From Rhynchopus sp. YZ270_cl-10 (Eukaryota > Euglenozoa > Diplonemea > Diplonemida > Diplonemidae), in the NCBI GenBank assembly GCA_964035575.1, contig OZ037859.1, positions 186,001 through 250,000 on the forward strand: a stretch of 64,000 nt of DNA. Direction: 5' to 3'. Of the stretch, positions 38,590-48,393 are shown in pieces. Position numbers and translations under genes: made by a program. The stretch's first letter is position 1. Each line of letters opens with the position of its first letter. The notes below the pieces were generated by a model. That model did not search any database. It was not told the DNA's origin and saw only the letters and a list, made by a program, of their open reading frames with translations.

Positions 38590-38785
38590 ATAGAAACTTG
38601 ACTTCAGGATATGATGTAAATCAGAAAAGGAAAAATAGTTCTTTTTTTCGTTTTGTCGCTCCGCAAGCTATTGTGTTTCCTTTTCCCCCCTCCCCCACTG
38701 AAGTATGGTTGCAAAGTGTGAAAAAAAAAGGTGAACAAAGTTAGCGGGCACGCACCATCAGTCGTTTCTATTTTCTCATATCCTA
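38590..38785. mobile_element. Miniature element, diverged relative of 44106-44283
   Basis: It shares AATAGAAA..GACTTCAGGA, GTGTTTCC and AGCGGGCACGCACCATC..TCGTTT with the copies at 44106 and 56820. The ends CTTCAGGATATGA and TCATATCCT are inverted. Confidence 0.55.
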
Positions 38786-39146
38786 AATTTCGGGGTGACA
38801 ACTTTTTTTTAAGAAATGCAGATAAATTTGTGTATTTTTTTTTGGTACAAAAGACGTTAACAAAGCGACAAGGATGCCCTCATGCGGTCAGAGAAAAAGA
38901 GAAACACCGTCGCCAAAAGAGAGAAAGATATGGACATAGTTGGTACTTTTTTTTGAATATTCAAACAGATATGCGCCACTTGTACTAAACATCCAAACCT
39001 TGTGGAGAAAACAGCTCTGAACGCAAGGAGGGGCTCAAGGGGCTTGTAGATGAGGACATTCTTTTTGTGTGTGTCCACCTGATTTTTGACCGAGTTTTAG
39101 GGTCAAACCCAGGTGGTGTGTGAAGAAAGTCTGCTAAACGGGAACT

Positions 39147-39186
39147 TTAAAAAAAGAAAATGTCTCTCGTGCACACAAATCTAAAA
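39147..39186 (+). repeat. Hairpin-family unit (CTCTCGT)
   Basis: ACTTTAAAAAAAGAAAATGT, CTCTCGT, GCACACAAATCT, then an A run. The left stem arm is worn. Confidence 0.5.
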
Positions 39187-39282
39187 AAAAAAGATATGCC
39201 ACCTATTGCCGTCTAGCATTTTATATACCAGAGGCCAGCCTCAGCATTGGTGGTGTAGATGGGATTTGTCAGCTCCATTTTT

Positions 39283-39409
39283 TATTCCTACGAAGCTTGC
39301 TTTAAAGGGGAAATAGTATTACCGGTACGGTCGCCAATCATCCCTCAAACAGGAGGATTGTGTAAACAAAGAAAACAGCTTTACTTACCTACCGATCCTA
39401 CTATTTCCC
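39283..39409. mobile_element. Miniature element, GAAATAGTA family
   Basis: It runs from ATTCCTACGAAGCTTGCTTT through GGAAATAGTATTACCGGTA to CTACCGATCCTACTATTTCC, opposite in direction to the intron-1 copy. Confidence 0.7.
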
Positions 39410-39683
39410 ATTTTCCAAATATGTTTGGCCAACAAAAGTCGCCAAAACTCCCAAACTTATTTAGATACCAATTTCTTTGGAGTACTGTATTTTGAGTATT
39501 TGTAATGCATCATCATAGACTACTAGAGGATGTCCTACATCAGTTTATTTTATCGTGGGTGAAAGATACGAGACTCTCGCTCGCGCAGGCTAGTGGAGGG
39601 GGAGGGGGACATTCCCGGGGGGGGAATGGAGTTGAGGTGGAGAAGATGCAATTTGAAAAGTAGTTGCTATAGGGGAAAAACTA

Positions 39684-39738
39684 GGTGTGGACACCCAACC
39701 ATGCAGTCTTGCATCCATTTCGTGGTTTACATCTGAAA
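39684..39738. repeat. Dispersed repeat shared with 23870-23935
   Basis: GTGGACACCCAACCATGCAG, then ATCCATTTCGTGGTTTACAT. Confidence 0.6.
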
Positions 39739-39857
39739 AAAAAAATTGTTTGCTTGACAGGAGACCTGCCACTGTCCATTTCTTGAAAAAAGGGGTTTTG
39801 TGAAAAAAAATGCAATTTTGGGTGATCTATGATCGTCTCCGTGGGACACGTAACAGG

Positions 39858-40951
39858 CTGTGAGAGCTTGTGAGAGCCTGTGAGACCTTGTGAGAGCTTG
39901 TGAGAGTCTGTGAGAGCCTGTGAGAGCTTGTGAGACCTTGTGGGGGTCTCATTAGGATAAAATATGGGGGGAAAGGTCTTTTTTGGTTAATAGCGCCGAA
40001 AAAACGGCAGCGAGGTATGTGGTCATGAGGGCGAGACTGGGGAAACACAACACAAAAATACTGATGAAGGTGGTGGTGAGATTTCCCCGTAACGTCCTCA
40101 ACCAACCTTGCCGAAGCAAGTGGTAAGCAATAACAACAAAAAGGGCACGTAGCAATAGATAAATGGTACGCGCAAAAAAAAAATATATATATAGCGAAAA
40201 AGGGGGAGGGGAAAAGACTTTCTTATTCGCGACATATTTTATCCTAGAGACCCCCCTGGCGTAGCAAAGCTACTTAAACAAGTTTACAGTATGAGAGCCT
40301 GTGAGACCTTGTGAGAGCTTACTGAGAGCTAGTGAGAGTTAGTGGGAGCTGTGCGAGCTTAGTGAGAGCTTGTGAGAGCTTGTGAGAGTCTGTGAGAGCT
40401 TGTGAGAGCTTAGTGAGAGTTAGTGAGAGCTAGTGGGAGCTGAGTACTGAGTATACACAGTATACACAGTATACACAGTATACACAGTATACACAGTATA
40501 CACAGTATACACAGTATACACAGTATACACAGTATACACAGTATACACAGTATACACAGTATACACAGTATACACAGTATACACAGTATACACAGTATAC
40601 ACAGTATACACAGTATACACAGTATACACAGTATACACAGTATACACAATACAAACGCCAGGTGGTCTGAAGAGTGATCTGACCACATTGTCCCAGTATA
40701 ACATACGCCCAATAAATTCCATTGAAGAAGGAATATTTCACGTTTGACCACCACAGAATACATGTTGCCAGCCACACCACACCACTAACAAAAAACCCCT
40801 CAGAGTTAGTGAGAGCCTGTGAGAGCCTGTGAGAGCTTAGTGAGAGTTAGTGAGAGCTGTGAGAGCCTGTGAGACCTTGTGAGAGCCTGTGAGAGCTTGT
40901 GAGAGCTTGTGAGAGTCTGTGAGAGCCTGTGAGAGCTTACTGAGAGCTAGT
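39858..40951. repeat. GTGAGAGCYT decamer-type satellite in three blocks
   Basis: Degenerate 9-10-base units (TGTGAGAGCC, TGTGAGAGCT, TAGTGAGAGC) fill 39858-39942, 40291-40440 and 40803-40951. The blocks are separated by unique sequence and by the TATACACAG array. Confidence 0.8.
40449..40648. repeat. TATACACAG tandem array, about 22 copies
   Basis: Nearly perfect 9-base units in one direction, inserted at the edge of the GTGAGAGC satellite. Because 9 is a multiple of 3, every frame stays open and gives false repeats such as YTVYTV. Confidence 0.9.
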
Positions 40952-41487
40952 AAAAAAATCTCTCCCCGTTCATAGATCACCCAAATTTTAAAAAAAAAGC
41001 AAAATCAATACGAAGCAACGCAGTTTTAAGTGCAGCTTATACAACATAATTGGGATGAGGGGGGGAGTTGAAACAGAACCACAGTACGAACGATATGGGG
41101 GGGTGTTGAGGGGCTTTTGTCGTACAAACCTTTGGCGGGCCAGCGAAAGGGGGTGATACCATTTCCCCACTTGAACAGAACAGAATAAAAATTGACTTGA
41201 AATACAAAGCCCTCTCGCGACAGAGTACCTATGAAAAGATGATATGTTACTACCCGTACACTCTTTTAAAAAATAATCTCAATAATGCTAAGACATCGTA
41301 CAACGAAGCTGTTTAGGTGCAGTACAGATTACTACACCAAAACAAGGATTTGCATGGGGTTTTTTATGAAGTTATTGATGTTTTTTGCTTTGTGATTTTG
41401 TTTTTGTTTTTCTTGCGGGGTGTTTGCTCTTGTTTGTTCTCTTTTTTTGTTAGTTTTTGTTGAGAGTATAAAGAGGAGAGAAACCGG

Positions 41488-41575
41488 GAAATAGACAAGT
41501 TTAGTAGATGACCCTAAGCCTCTCCTGCTTAGTCACCTTGATGACATTCATTTATCGCACAGCTTCAGTTGACTG
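41488..41575 (+). repeat. Hairpin-family unit, long form (CTAAGC stem)
   Basis: Leader ACAAGTTTAGTAGATGACC, stem CTAAGC / GCTTAG around CTCTCCT, TCACCTTGATGACATTCATT, then TATCGCACAGCTTCAG. It aligns over 85 bases with 21510-21595. Confidence 0.65.
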
Positions 41576-41817
41576 GGCAGAATTGCCAAAGAAAATGATT
41601 AGTATCTCTCTTCCTCTCCTATCTCTTCCTACCCACTTTCTTCAAATTAAAAACACAACGTACGCAAAAAAAATCATAAACTCGTAAACCGGAAAAACCC
41701 ATTTACGGGGTTCATCGGGTTGTGCGAAATATATCCCACATAAAGTACGCAAAGAAAGAAAAGTTGAAAGTACAAAAAAAAAATATACATCGGTAACATG
41801 TTCCGCCTCAGAAACCT

Positions 41818-42350
41818 TTAAAAATCGGGTAAGACGAACCTAAGAGTGTCGCTTTCTTAAGTCATCTCAACAAAACCCTCTTTGAGAGCAAAAACCCATT
41901 TTTTTGTCACGTTTAGACAAAAAAAAAATACGGGGTATACTTTCACTTTTGACAAGAAAAAAGTGACCTTTTTTTTCAAAAACTTGGTTGTATTAAGAAG
42001 CGCCACCCGAGGATGCACTCTAATTTAAAAAAAAAAAACGATTTTTATTTAATTTTGATAAATTAAAACAGTGTGGTTGCAAGCTCCACGTTCGTTTTTT
42101 TTTTTAAACATAAACACGGGGAAAATCACTCACAAAGTTTAGATGGGAAGCGTTTACGATGAACCTGAAACCTCTCTCATGCTTAGTTTATAACATTATT
42201 CTTCTCGTTTATTTCGGTGACTAAACATGACTCCTTAACTAAGAAATAAAGTGAGTTCAAAAAAAAATGGGTGACAATGTGCCTGGAACCACATACAAAA
42301 AAGAAACTTTGTAAGATTCATGAGCCCCACGGTGCAAACATCGTTCAAGC
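41818..42350 (+). repeat. Three further diverged hairpin-type units
   Basis: Near 41829: GGTAAGACGAACCTAAGAG with CTTAAGTCATCTC. Near 42140: GCGTTTACGATGAACCTGAA, CCTCTCTCATGCTTAG. Near 42305: AAACTTTGTAAGATTCATGA, GCCCCACGGTGCAAACATC. All keep the leader but have different stems. Confidence 0.45.
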
Positions 42351-42617
42351 AAAAGTCGGATATGATTATATAAAAAAACGCACAGAACAAAACAGACCAA
42401 ATTTGTTTTTTTCTTCCATTTTTTTTTTTGAAGGAACAAAGGGGTATGGGACATTTTATTTTTGGGGTAACTAAAAGCAACTTTTTTTTTTCAAAAAAAT
42501 TTCGCAATGAACGAACCAAAAACACCGTCGCACATTTGGTGCTGGAACTCCGTCACCTTGAATCACATAAAAAAAACTACAACAAAAAAACTACAGTTTG
42601 AAACACAACATGTGTAC

Positions 42618-43781
42618 CTACATGAAGTCCTCCTTGCGGATGCTCATTGGGGAGAACTCCTTTTCCATGAAACGCAGCTGCGAATGGAAGGAGGTTGGCT
42701 TTGGTAGCGTCTTCTTCGGTGGGCCCGTTGGGGTTCCCTTCTTGCCACTGGAGGAACTTCCTTCCTTGGGACTCCCGCCTGCGGCGCTGTCTTCAGCCAC
42801 ATCCTTCATCCGCTTCTCCGCATCTTCGTCTTCGTCCCCCTGCGAGCGCACCTCGTCAATGTCGTCCGCAGTGAACACAGTACTGCCTCCTCCGCTGGTA
42901 CAGTCCGCACTGTTCTCCGCGCTGTTGTTGGTCGGATTGGTTTCCTCTAAGATTCCGTCCAGCCCAAGCTTCGCCTTCGCCGCATTTGCGGCATCCCGCT
43001 TGAGTTTTTCGTTTCTCTTCTGGACGGAATGAGCCTGCGCCAATGCTTCACGTCTCTTTGCTTCGATGGCTTGTCTCTTCCTTTTTGCTTCAGCCTCCGC
43101 TGCGTTTGCTTTAGCGAGTTGTGCCCAGCATCCAAGACGACGGCGGGTTTCTTCTGCAACGACAAACTCTTTGTCACTCTTCAGCGACAGCGAACGCACT
43201 GAAGCGTCCACATGGATTTCATCCTCACTCCGCAACCTCGGCATGTCAATCGACATCTGCCTCACCGGAAGCGACTTTGGCGACGGCGGCAGCCCTGGGG
43301 GTGCATCACGCTTTGCTGGCGGGGCCTGGCTCTTCCTGGGAGCTTCATCCTCACACTCCTTCCCATTTCCAAACCTCAGCGGGCCCGACCTCCGCACCGG
43401 CTCACTGAACGACGACGCAGGAGGAGGCAACGGCGCTCCAAACGACCCCGACATCGCCATATACCTTTCGCTGGCCATGATAGGGCTTGCCGCAACACCC
43501 ATCGGTGGAGGCGTTACCGGGGGAGGCGACTGCGGCATGGCGACCTTATGCGTGGCAGATGAGACAGGCGAAATGCTTGGAGTAGACGGACCCACACTCG
43601 GCGAGTCATGCGTCGCAGACGACGTCACAGAAGGGCACCGTACAGGGGCCTTCCTCTTCATCGACTCCGCCTTCTTCAGGGTCGGGTGCTTCCCGGAGAC
43701 CAGTGGTGACGCGCTTCTCGCGTTCGCCGTAGCGCTCCGAGTCGCTGAGGTAGGCTTCTTCGACGCAGGCTTCGAGCTCAT
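42618..43781 (-). CDS. Ser/Pro-rich coiled-coil protein of unknown function, 387 aa
   Basis: It starts MSSKPASKKPTSATRSATAN. A pyrimidine tract ending CCCTCAG lies 28 bases upstream. Residues 1-200 are disordered, rich in Ser, Pro and basic residues with several SP/TP sites. Residues about 205-285 form a charged Ala/Lys/Arg/Glu helix, probably a coiled coil (AKANAAEAEAKRKRQAIEAK). The rest is acidic and low-complexity, ending in a short conserved-looking tail (SFHSQLRFMEKEFSPMSI). The composition suggests a cytoskeletal or basal-body-type protein, but nothing specific supports this. It has no TM segment or signal peptide. Confidence 0.75.
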   Translation of the reverse strand: MSSKPASKKPTSATRSATANARSASPLVSGKHPTLKKAESMKRKAPVRCPSVTSSATHDSPSVGPSTPSISPVSSATHKVAMPQSPPPVTPPPMGVAASPIMASERYMAMSGSFGAPLPPPASSFSEPVRRSGPLRFGNGKECEDEAPRKSQAPPAKRDAPPGLPPSPKSLPVRQMSIDMPRLRSEDEIHVDASVRSLSLKSDKEFVVAEETRRRLGCWAQLAKANAAEAEAKRKRQAIEAKRREALAQAHSVQKRNEKLKRDAANAAKAKLGLDGILEETNPTNNSAENSADCTSGGGSTVFTADDIDEVRSQGDEDEDAEKRMKDVAEDSAAGGSPKEGSSSSGKKGTPTGPPKKTLPKPTSFHSQLRFMEKEFSPMSIRKEDFM

Positions 43782-44105
43782 TGTGGATTCTTTTTTGGAA
43801 TAAAATCTGAGGGTTTTTGGAGGGGTGAGAGGGTAAAAAAGGGGGGGAAATGCATGATAGGGGCAGTGGGGTAAGGGGGTGGGAACATTGGAGTTCTGTA
43901 TGCTCGTGTTTTTGGGTTTGTTGCGCTTGTTGCGCTAGTACAGTGCAAAGTCGATGGTGGGGTCAGTAGGAAGGACGCACGCAGCTTTGCATGTTCCATT
44001 TTGCGGGTGTTGGAAATGGGAAAGAAGGGTGTGTCATATGTTCAAAAAATAAAGTAAAAGGAACGTTGTCGAAACAAGCAAGCAGAAAAATGTGAAGGAA
44101 CGAAA

Positions 44106-44283
44106 AATAGAAAACGACTTCAGGATATGTCAAATGAAATAAAGAAAACACTTTTTCGTTTATCGCGCGCAAAAGGTTTGTGTTTTTCACTGCTGAATGA
44201 TGTTAGTGGAAAACCTATACGCTCAAGCGGGCACGCACCATCCGTCGTTTTCCATTTCTATTCGTCAATGCTTGATAACACAA
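44106..44283. mobile_element. Miniature element (AATAGAAAACGAC ends)
   Basis: Inverted ends AATAGAAAACGAC and GTCGTTTTCCATTTCTATT, then CGTCAATGCTTGATAACAC. It is about 90 percent the same by eye as 56820-57008; a diverged copy is at 38590. Confidence 0.7.
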
Positions 44284-44530
44284 AAAAAAAATAATTTGTT
44301 CACCTTCACCGCTATCGTTATCGTGCGTGAACACGCTGGGTATGAAATTGTGCTATCTCTTCGTACAGTTCGGGGACGATGTTGATCATCCCGTTTGTGT
44401 GTATTCTAGATTAGGGCAAACAAATTTTTCGTTTGCGTTCGCGTCCTAAGGGTGCCCAGAAAAACCTAGGCAGGCAGGCAAAAAAAAGTTTGTTTCAAAA
44501 AAAAGTCGGGTCGGTAAAGGGGGGGACCTT

Positions 44531-44697
44531 AGGGGGGTGGGATAATTGTAATGGGGGATAACTGTAGAATGGCGGATAAAATAAAAATATCGCCAGTTTT
44601 TCTTCTCAAAAAATGGGAGATAGTTGTAGTGGGGGATAAAAAAACAAAAATGGGGGAGAAAAAACGGAGGATAATTGTTTTTATCCCCCACCCCCCT
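44531..44697. mobile_element. Miniature element built of GGGGGATAA repeats
   Basis: Ends AGGGGGGTGGGATAA and TTATCCCCCACCCCCC are inverted. The inside repeats GGGGGATAACTGTAG and variants. It is non-coding. Confidence 0.6.
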
Positions 44698-44901
44698 TTA
44701 TGTAGTAAACTGGAAAGAAAAGAGAAGTTTGCAGTATGAACATTAACCCCGCGTGTTTAGACAATCTTCAAACCAATCCACGTGCCCCAAGTCGCTACGC
44801 AGGTCTATTCAGAAAACGACGTAAAGGAATCGGAGAAGCTGTCGTAGCACTGTTTGTGTTTATTGAGAATGCATTGATTTGACGAAAAACGTAGTTGTAT
44901 A

Positions 44902-44971
44902 CAGTCGCGGTGCAAACAACGGTCAATAACTAAGAGGGGGTTTCCCCCCACCTTAGTTATTCCCGCGACTG
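44902..44971. mobile_element. 70-bp mariner-type miniature transposon with TA flanks
   Basis: Ends CAGTCGCGG and CCGCGACTG, each flanked by TA, with inner arms CAATAACTAAG / CTTAGTTATT. Ends starting CAGT with a TA target duplication are typical of Tc1/mariner relatives. Its right end can act, on paper, as a splice acceptor for the gene upstream. Confidence 0.75.
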
Positions 44972-44996
44972 TAAGTCTTAGCAAAGAATTTGCTGA

Positions 44997-46736
44997 TTAA
45001 TGTGTTTTTTGGATAAAATCACATACCGGTATGTTCCGCGCGCACGCCTTAGGGGGAGCCTTCTTGGGAGCCTTTTTCGTTGTCTTTTTCGTTGCCTTTT
45101 TGGTGCGGGGATACGCTGTGCGTACCTCGAGCGTTGCTGCTTTGACGTACACAACCTCTCCCCTGAATCCTGTATACCTTTCCAATGACGTACACTGGTC
45201 AATAGAGTAACCTCCTATCACAGAGACATTCAAGCCAGTGAGGTCCAGGCTGGTCAACGCTGTGCACTCACTGAGGAAGTAGCACCCAATCGCAGTGAGA
45301 CTGACCAATTTTTTGAGGTCCAATCTTTCCAATGCAGTGCATTTGGAGAGGAAGCGGTCGCCAATATGTGTGACCTTCCTCAACCCCGAAAGGTTCAGGT
45401 GGGTCAGTGCCTCGCAACCAGACAGGAAGTTGGAACCTATTCTGGTGACACTGCCTAACCCTGTGAGTTCAAGTGCTGCAAGCTTGGTAAATTGGTACAA
45501 CGGGTTCACTCCTTTGCTCCACACAGGCATATCACAGAGTTCTAGGGAACTGACAGCTCTGCCTGACAAGAAGCCGTCGGGAACTGCAGTCACAACTTCC
45601 GCCTGCAGAAGCAAAGAAGCTACGTTCGGATCGGCGACGGTACCCAGCCTCTCCGCCGTGAATGTGGTTTCGCCCAATGCAGACAGCGTTTCAATCGCAC
45701 GGCTCTTCCTCGTCAGAGTCAACATGATCCCGCCAGCAAGTTGTGTAATGTCCGCTTCGTCACCCATCACTTTGTCACCACAACACATATGAAAGCTGTC
45801 CACAGGCAGGTGCTCTGCAAACGCCACCTTCTGACGGAATGTCTCAACCGTATCATCATGACACACCTCGATCTTGTAGGTTGTACGTTTTCCCAACGCC
45901 CATACTTCAATCCCAGGAACATCATGTGTCAAGCTATGAGCAAGTACATCGTGCGAGACAGGCAGTGTCAGGGAAAGCTTTGTATGTGGTGATACAGCCC
46001 CCGCAAGACAGTGGTGGTCCCTGTTCGCTTCTATGGTGTCTAGCTTCTGCACAATGCCCTGCAGATCTGTAACCACACGCATCGCCTGCTCTTCCCCAAG
46101 CAGGCACACCGCCTCGCACTCAGCAATCACGTCGCCCGCCTTCGCAACAAAGGTCTTCAACGCAGTCACCTCACCTGCTGCACCGACTGCCTGCACAAGG
46201 AAGCTCCGTGCCACATCCTCCTCACACGCCACACGGCTGCGCACCACACCCTCCTCCATCGCGAGGTAGCCGGTGTGTGTCTGCAAGAGCATGTCTTTGT
46301 ACGAGGCATCCTGTGGTGGGCGCGCCTCAAGCACACGGCACTTCTCCTCTGCATCAGCCCGCCTCTTCGTCAGGTCTGCCACATGCGAGCGGAGGGTGTG
46401 GTGTTTGCGTTCGACGTACTGTGAGACGTCTGTTGTGCTGTGCCCTGCATGGCCGAGCTTATCACAGCGCACGCAGATCAACGCATCACTGCACGGGTCT
46501 TCACAGACGAGGTGCAGCTTGTGGTCTGGGTGCAGTGTACAGTTCGACGTCGTCCCGTACGAAGTGACAGATGCGCAGTGCGCCTCACGGTCGCGTGCCC
46601 TGTGCAGTGCTTCGAAGCAGGCAGGTCTGTCACAAAAGAACAGCTCAATACAGATCCCGCACTGCAGCTGTGCAGGTTCCGCACATTTCTCACACAACGG
46701 CATCTGTGGTGCGGTGGGCTCCATCTCGCACCCCAT
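44997..46736 (-). CDS. B-box zinc finger / ubiquitin-like / leucine-rich repeat protein, 579 aa
   Basis: The start at 46736 (MGCEMEPTAPQMPLCEKC) follows a T-rich tract ending TAAG; the ATG at 46877 is rejected. Residues about 14-60 and 65-105 are two B-box-type Cys/His fingers (CEKC..CGIC.....C...CFEALH and CTLHPDHKLHLVCEDPCSD..CVRC). A helical region of 120 residues follows, as in TRIM proteins without a RING. About 295-355 resembles a ubiquitin fold (DTVETFRQKVAFAEHLPVDS ... CGDKVM..EADITQL). About 380-535 holds leucine-rich repeats of the LTHLNLSGLRKVTHIGDRFL type. The Lys-rich tail runs into GTATGT at 45026, a strong splice donor, so the last nine codons may be intronic. Candidate acceptors are at 44969 and 44710. 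Role unknown; possibly ubiquitin-linked. Confidence 0.82.
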   Translation of the reverse strand: MGCEMEPTAPQMPLCEKCAEPAQLQCGICIELFFCDRPACFEALHRARDREAHCASVTSYGTTSNCTLHPDHKLHLVCEDPCSDALICVRCDKLGHAGHSTTDVSQYVERKHHTLRSHVADLTKRRADAEEKCRVLEARPPQDASYKDMLLQTHTGYLAMEEGVVRSRVACEEDVARSFLVQAVGAAGEVTALKTFVAKAGDVIAECEAVCLLGEEQAMRVVTDLQGIVQKLDTIEANRDHHCLAGAVSPHTKLSLTLPVSHDVLAHSLTHDVPGIEVWALGKRTTYKIEVCHDDTVETFRQKVAFAEHLPVDSFHMCCGDKVMGDEADITQLAGGIMLTLTRKSRAIETLSALGETTFTAERLGTVADPNVASLLLQAEVVTAVPDGFLSGRAVSSLELCDMPVWSKGVNPLYQFTKLAALELTGLGSVTRIGSNFLSGCEALTHLNLSGLRKVTHIGDRFLSKCTALERLDLKKLVSLTAIGCYFLSECTALTSLDLTGLNVSVIGGYSIDQCTSLERYTGFRGEVVYVKAATLEVRTAYPRTKKATKKTTKKAPKKAPPKACARNIPVCDFIQKTH

Positions 46737-47039
46737 GATTTGCCTTACAAAAAAACAAGAACAGCAAGAAAAGGAAAAGTGCCTCTCTGCCTGCAGTGTT
46801 ATAGGTGTACATTCATTGGGTAGGGAGACAGAGCAACGAAAAAGGGGAATATCACATTCTTTTATTGGTGAGGTCACACCGCGTAGGGGGGGTATGTTTT
46901 TTTCTCAGTAAATCCACGAAAATAAGGAGGGGATAGGGGATACGGGGTGTGAGGGGTGAAACCAGGTAGAGAGCAGTAAAAAAAAGTAAAAAAAAATCCT
47001 CGATCTCAAGAAGACACAGTCTTCTCATTCGTGGAACAC

Positions 47040-47240
47040 ATTTTTTTTTTTTTTTTGAACAAAAACAGGGGTCATCAGGGGTACGTTTCTGCCACTCTAG
47101 TTACAGAAACATCACAGAAAATCACAAAAAAAATGGGGGGATCTCCGTCGTTGTCAGTTCGCGTATTATTTGTTGTCCAGATTTTGTGATTTTTTTTTGT
47201 GATGTTTCTGTGACCAGAGAGAGTGGCAAATAAGTACCCC
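47040..47240. repeat. Imperfect inverted repeat around 47150
   Basis: AGGGGTACGTTTCTGCCACTCTAGTTACAGAAACATCACA and its near reverse complement TGTGATGTTTCTGTGACCAG ... GTGGCAAATAAGTACCCCTG frame about 40 bases. It is probably a miniature inverted-repeat element of about 165 bp (47078-47243). Confidence 0.55.
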
Positions 47241-47269
47241 TGATCGCCCCAAAAAAGAAAAAAAAACCG

Positions 47270-47412
47270 AGGATGCATTGGACCTCACGGACACACATCG
47301 AAAAAAACGTTGAAATACAAAGCCCTCTCGTGACAGTGTACCTTAACAAAAAAAAAACAACCAAACAAACTTGAAAGATGAATATACCTCTGGTGCACAC
47401 ACATCTTTAGAA
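47270..47412 (+). repeat. Chain of three hairpin-type units separated by A runs
   Basis: GATGCATTGGACCTCACGG ACACACATCG; then GTTGAAATACAAAGCC, CTCTCGT, GACAGTGTACCTT; then ACTTGAAAGATGAATATACC, TCTGGTGCAC, ACACATCT. The middle type recurs at 41195-41230. This is the clearest case of several different units in series. Confidence 0.6.
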
Positions 47413-47487
47413 AAAAAAATGACCGAGCAAAACTAGCGTGGCAGACGTTGTGTTTGTGGAGGCCAGACACCGTGCAGTAAAAAAAAA

Positions 47488-47518
<31 letters not shown>

Positions 47519-47865
47519 TGCGATGATCTGAAACCCCAAAGAGCTCAGTCACCTGGAAAATGATGAAATTAAAATAGGATGCCTCTGTGGTCGTGGTCTC
47601 TTCGGATGGGGGAGGGAGGATTAAGGGAGAGAGGAGGGAAGTGGAAGGCTATCATTTTTGTTATCAAAAGAAACCGACGAGACAGGTGTCTTTTAATTGG
47701 TTGTGAGAGATAAACAAAAATTTCAAACCATTTTTTTTTCCTGAGTTGCCCTTCTGTAACGGAAGAAAAGAGCTCAGGGCAACCCCACTAAAGAAAAAAG
47801 AGAAATTGGTACGAACCTATGGTATGAGTTCACCTAAAGCAAAAAAAACAAAAAAAAAAGAGAGA

Positions 47866-47912
47866 GAGAGAGAAAACTTGTAAGATGAATGTACCTTTTG
47901 CACGCATCTATC
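47866..47912 (+). repeat. Hairpin-family unit after a (GA)n run
   Basis: Leader GAAAACTTGTAAGATGAAT, then GTACCTTTTGCACGCATCT. It keeps the leader and the CATCT end but has a worn stem. Confidence 0.5.
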
Positions 47913-48300
47913 ATTTGTTTTTGGGAAGTTGTGTTTACCTGTTGCACCCCTCCCTACCCCCTCCAGTGTTTTATTATCACAGTGCACAGACACAAAGGGG
48001 GCTAGAATTTGACACAGTATCAGTTTAGTACACTGCTAGAGGATCAAGGAGAGAAACAGGAAGCACAAAAGAAAAAAAGTTGCCCTGTTTATTTTGTTGT
48101 ATCAACAGTCGGCGACGTACCCGCACCTTAGTCACTTAGGCAAGGGCTGTGCGCAATGCAATTGGCAGCCTTCTTCTTTCTTCATTGTTAAATTTTAGAA
48201 TAAAAAAAAAATCGCGAAAAGGTTGGTAAGTCTTCTACACTACACATCACCCAAAGAAAATCAGAGGGAATGAACGCACAGGGGGGGAATCCTGTGAACA

Positions 48301-48393
48301 TACATGACAGTGAAGTATATGATTTGCCTTGTGGTTGTAAGCCCAACGGTGAAACCATAAGGAAAAAACCACAAATCAATTCACCGCCATGAG
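48301..48393. mobile_element. Diverged TACACGACGG-family miniature transposon
   Basis: Ends TACATGACAGTGAAGTATA and TTCACCGCCATGA, with inner TTGTGGTTGTAAG / GAAACCATAAGG. It relates to 24844 and 59880. Confidence 0.55.

Larger units (their letters stand above)
38167..42617. other. 4.4-kb gene-free stretch with satellites and small elements
   Basis: No gene is seen; long frames over 40410-40780 only translate a satellite. It contains hairpin-type units (38355, 39147, 41488, 41818, 42135, 42303), miniature elements (38590-38785, 39283-39409), the shared repeat at 39684-39738 and the satellites at 39858-40951. Confidence 0.6.
43782..44697. other. Spacer with two miniature transposons
   Basis: The first 80 bases are the leader of the coiled-coil gene. 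It also holds the elements at 44106-44283 and 44531-44697. No gene is seen. Confidence 0.6.

Noticed and set aside
40410-40780. Three minus-strand frames with LCI/VYT/CVY repeats
   Set aside because: They only translate the TATACACAG satellite, which stays open in all frames because its unit is nine bases.
40291-40951. CRISPR array
   Set aside because: Units are adjoining 9-10-base satellites without regular spacers, and the sequence is eukaryotic.
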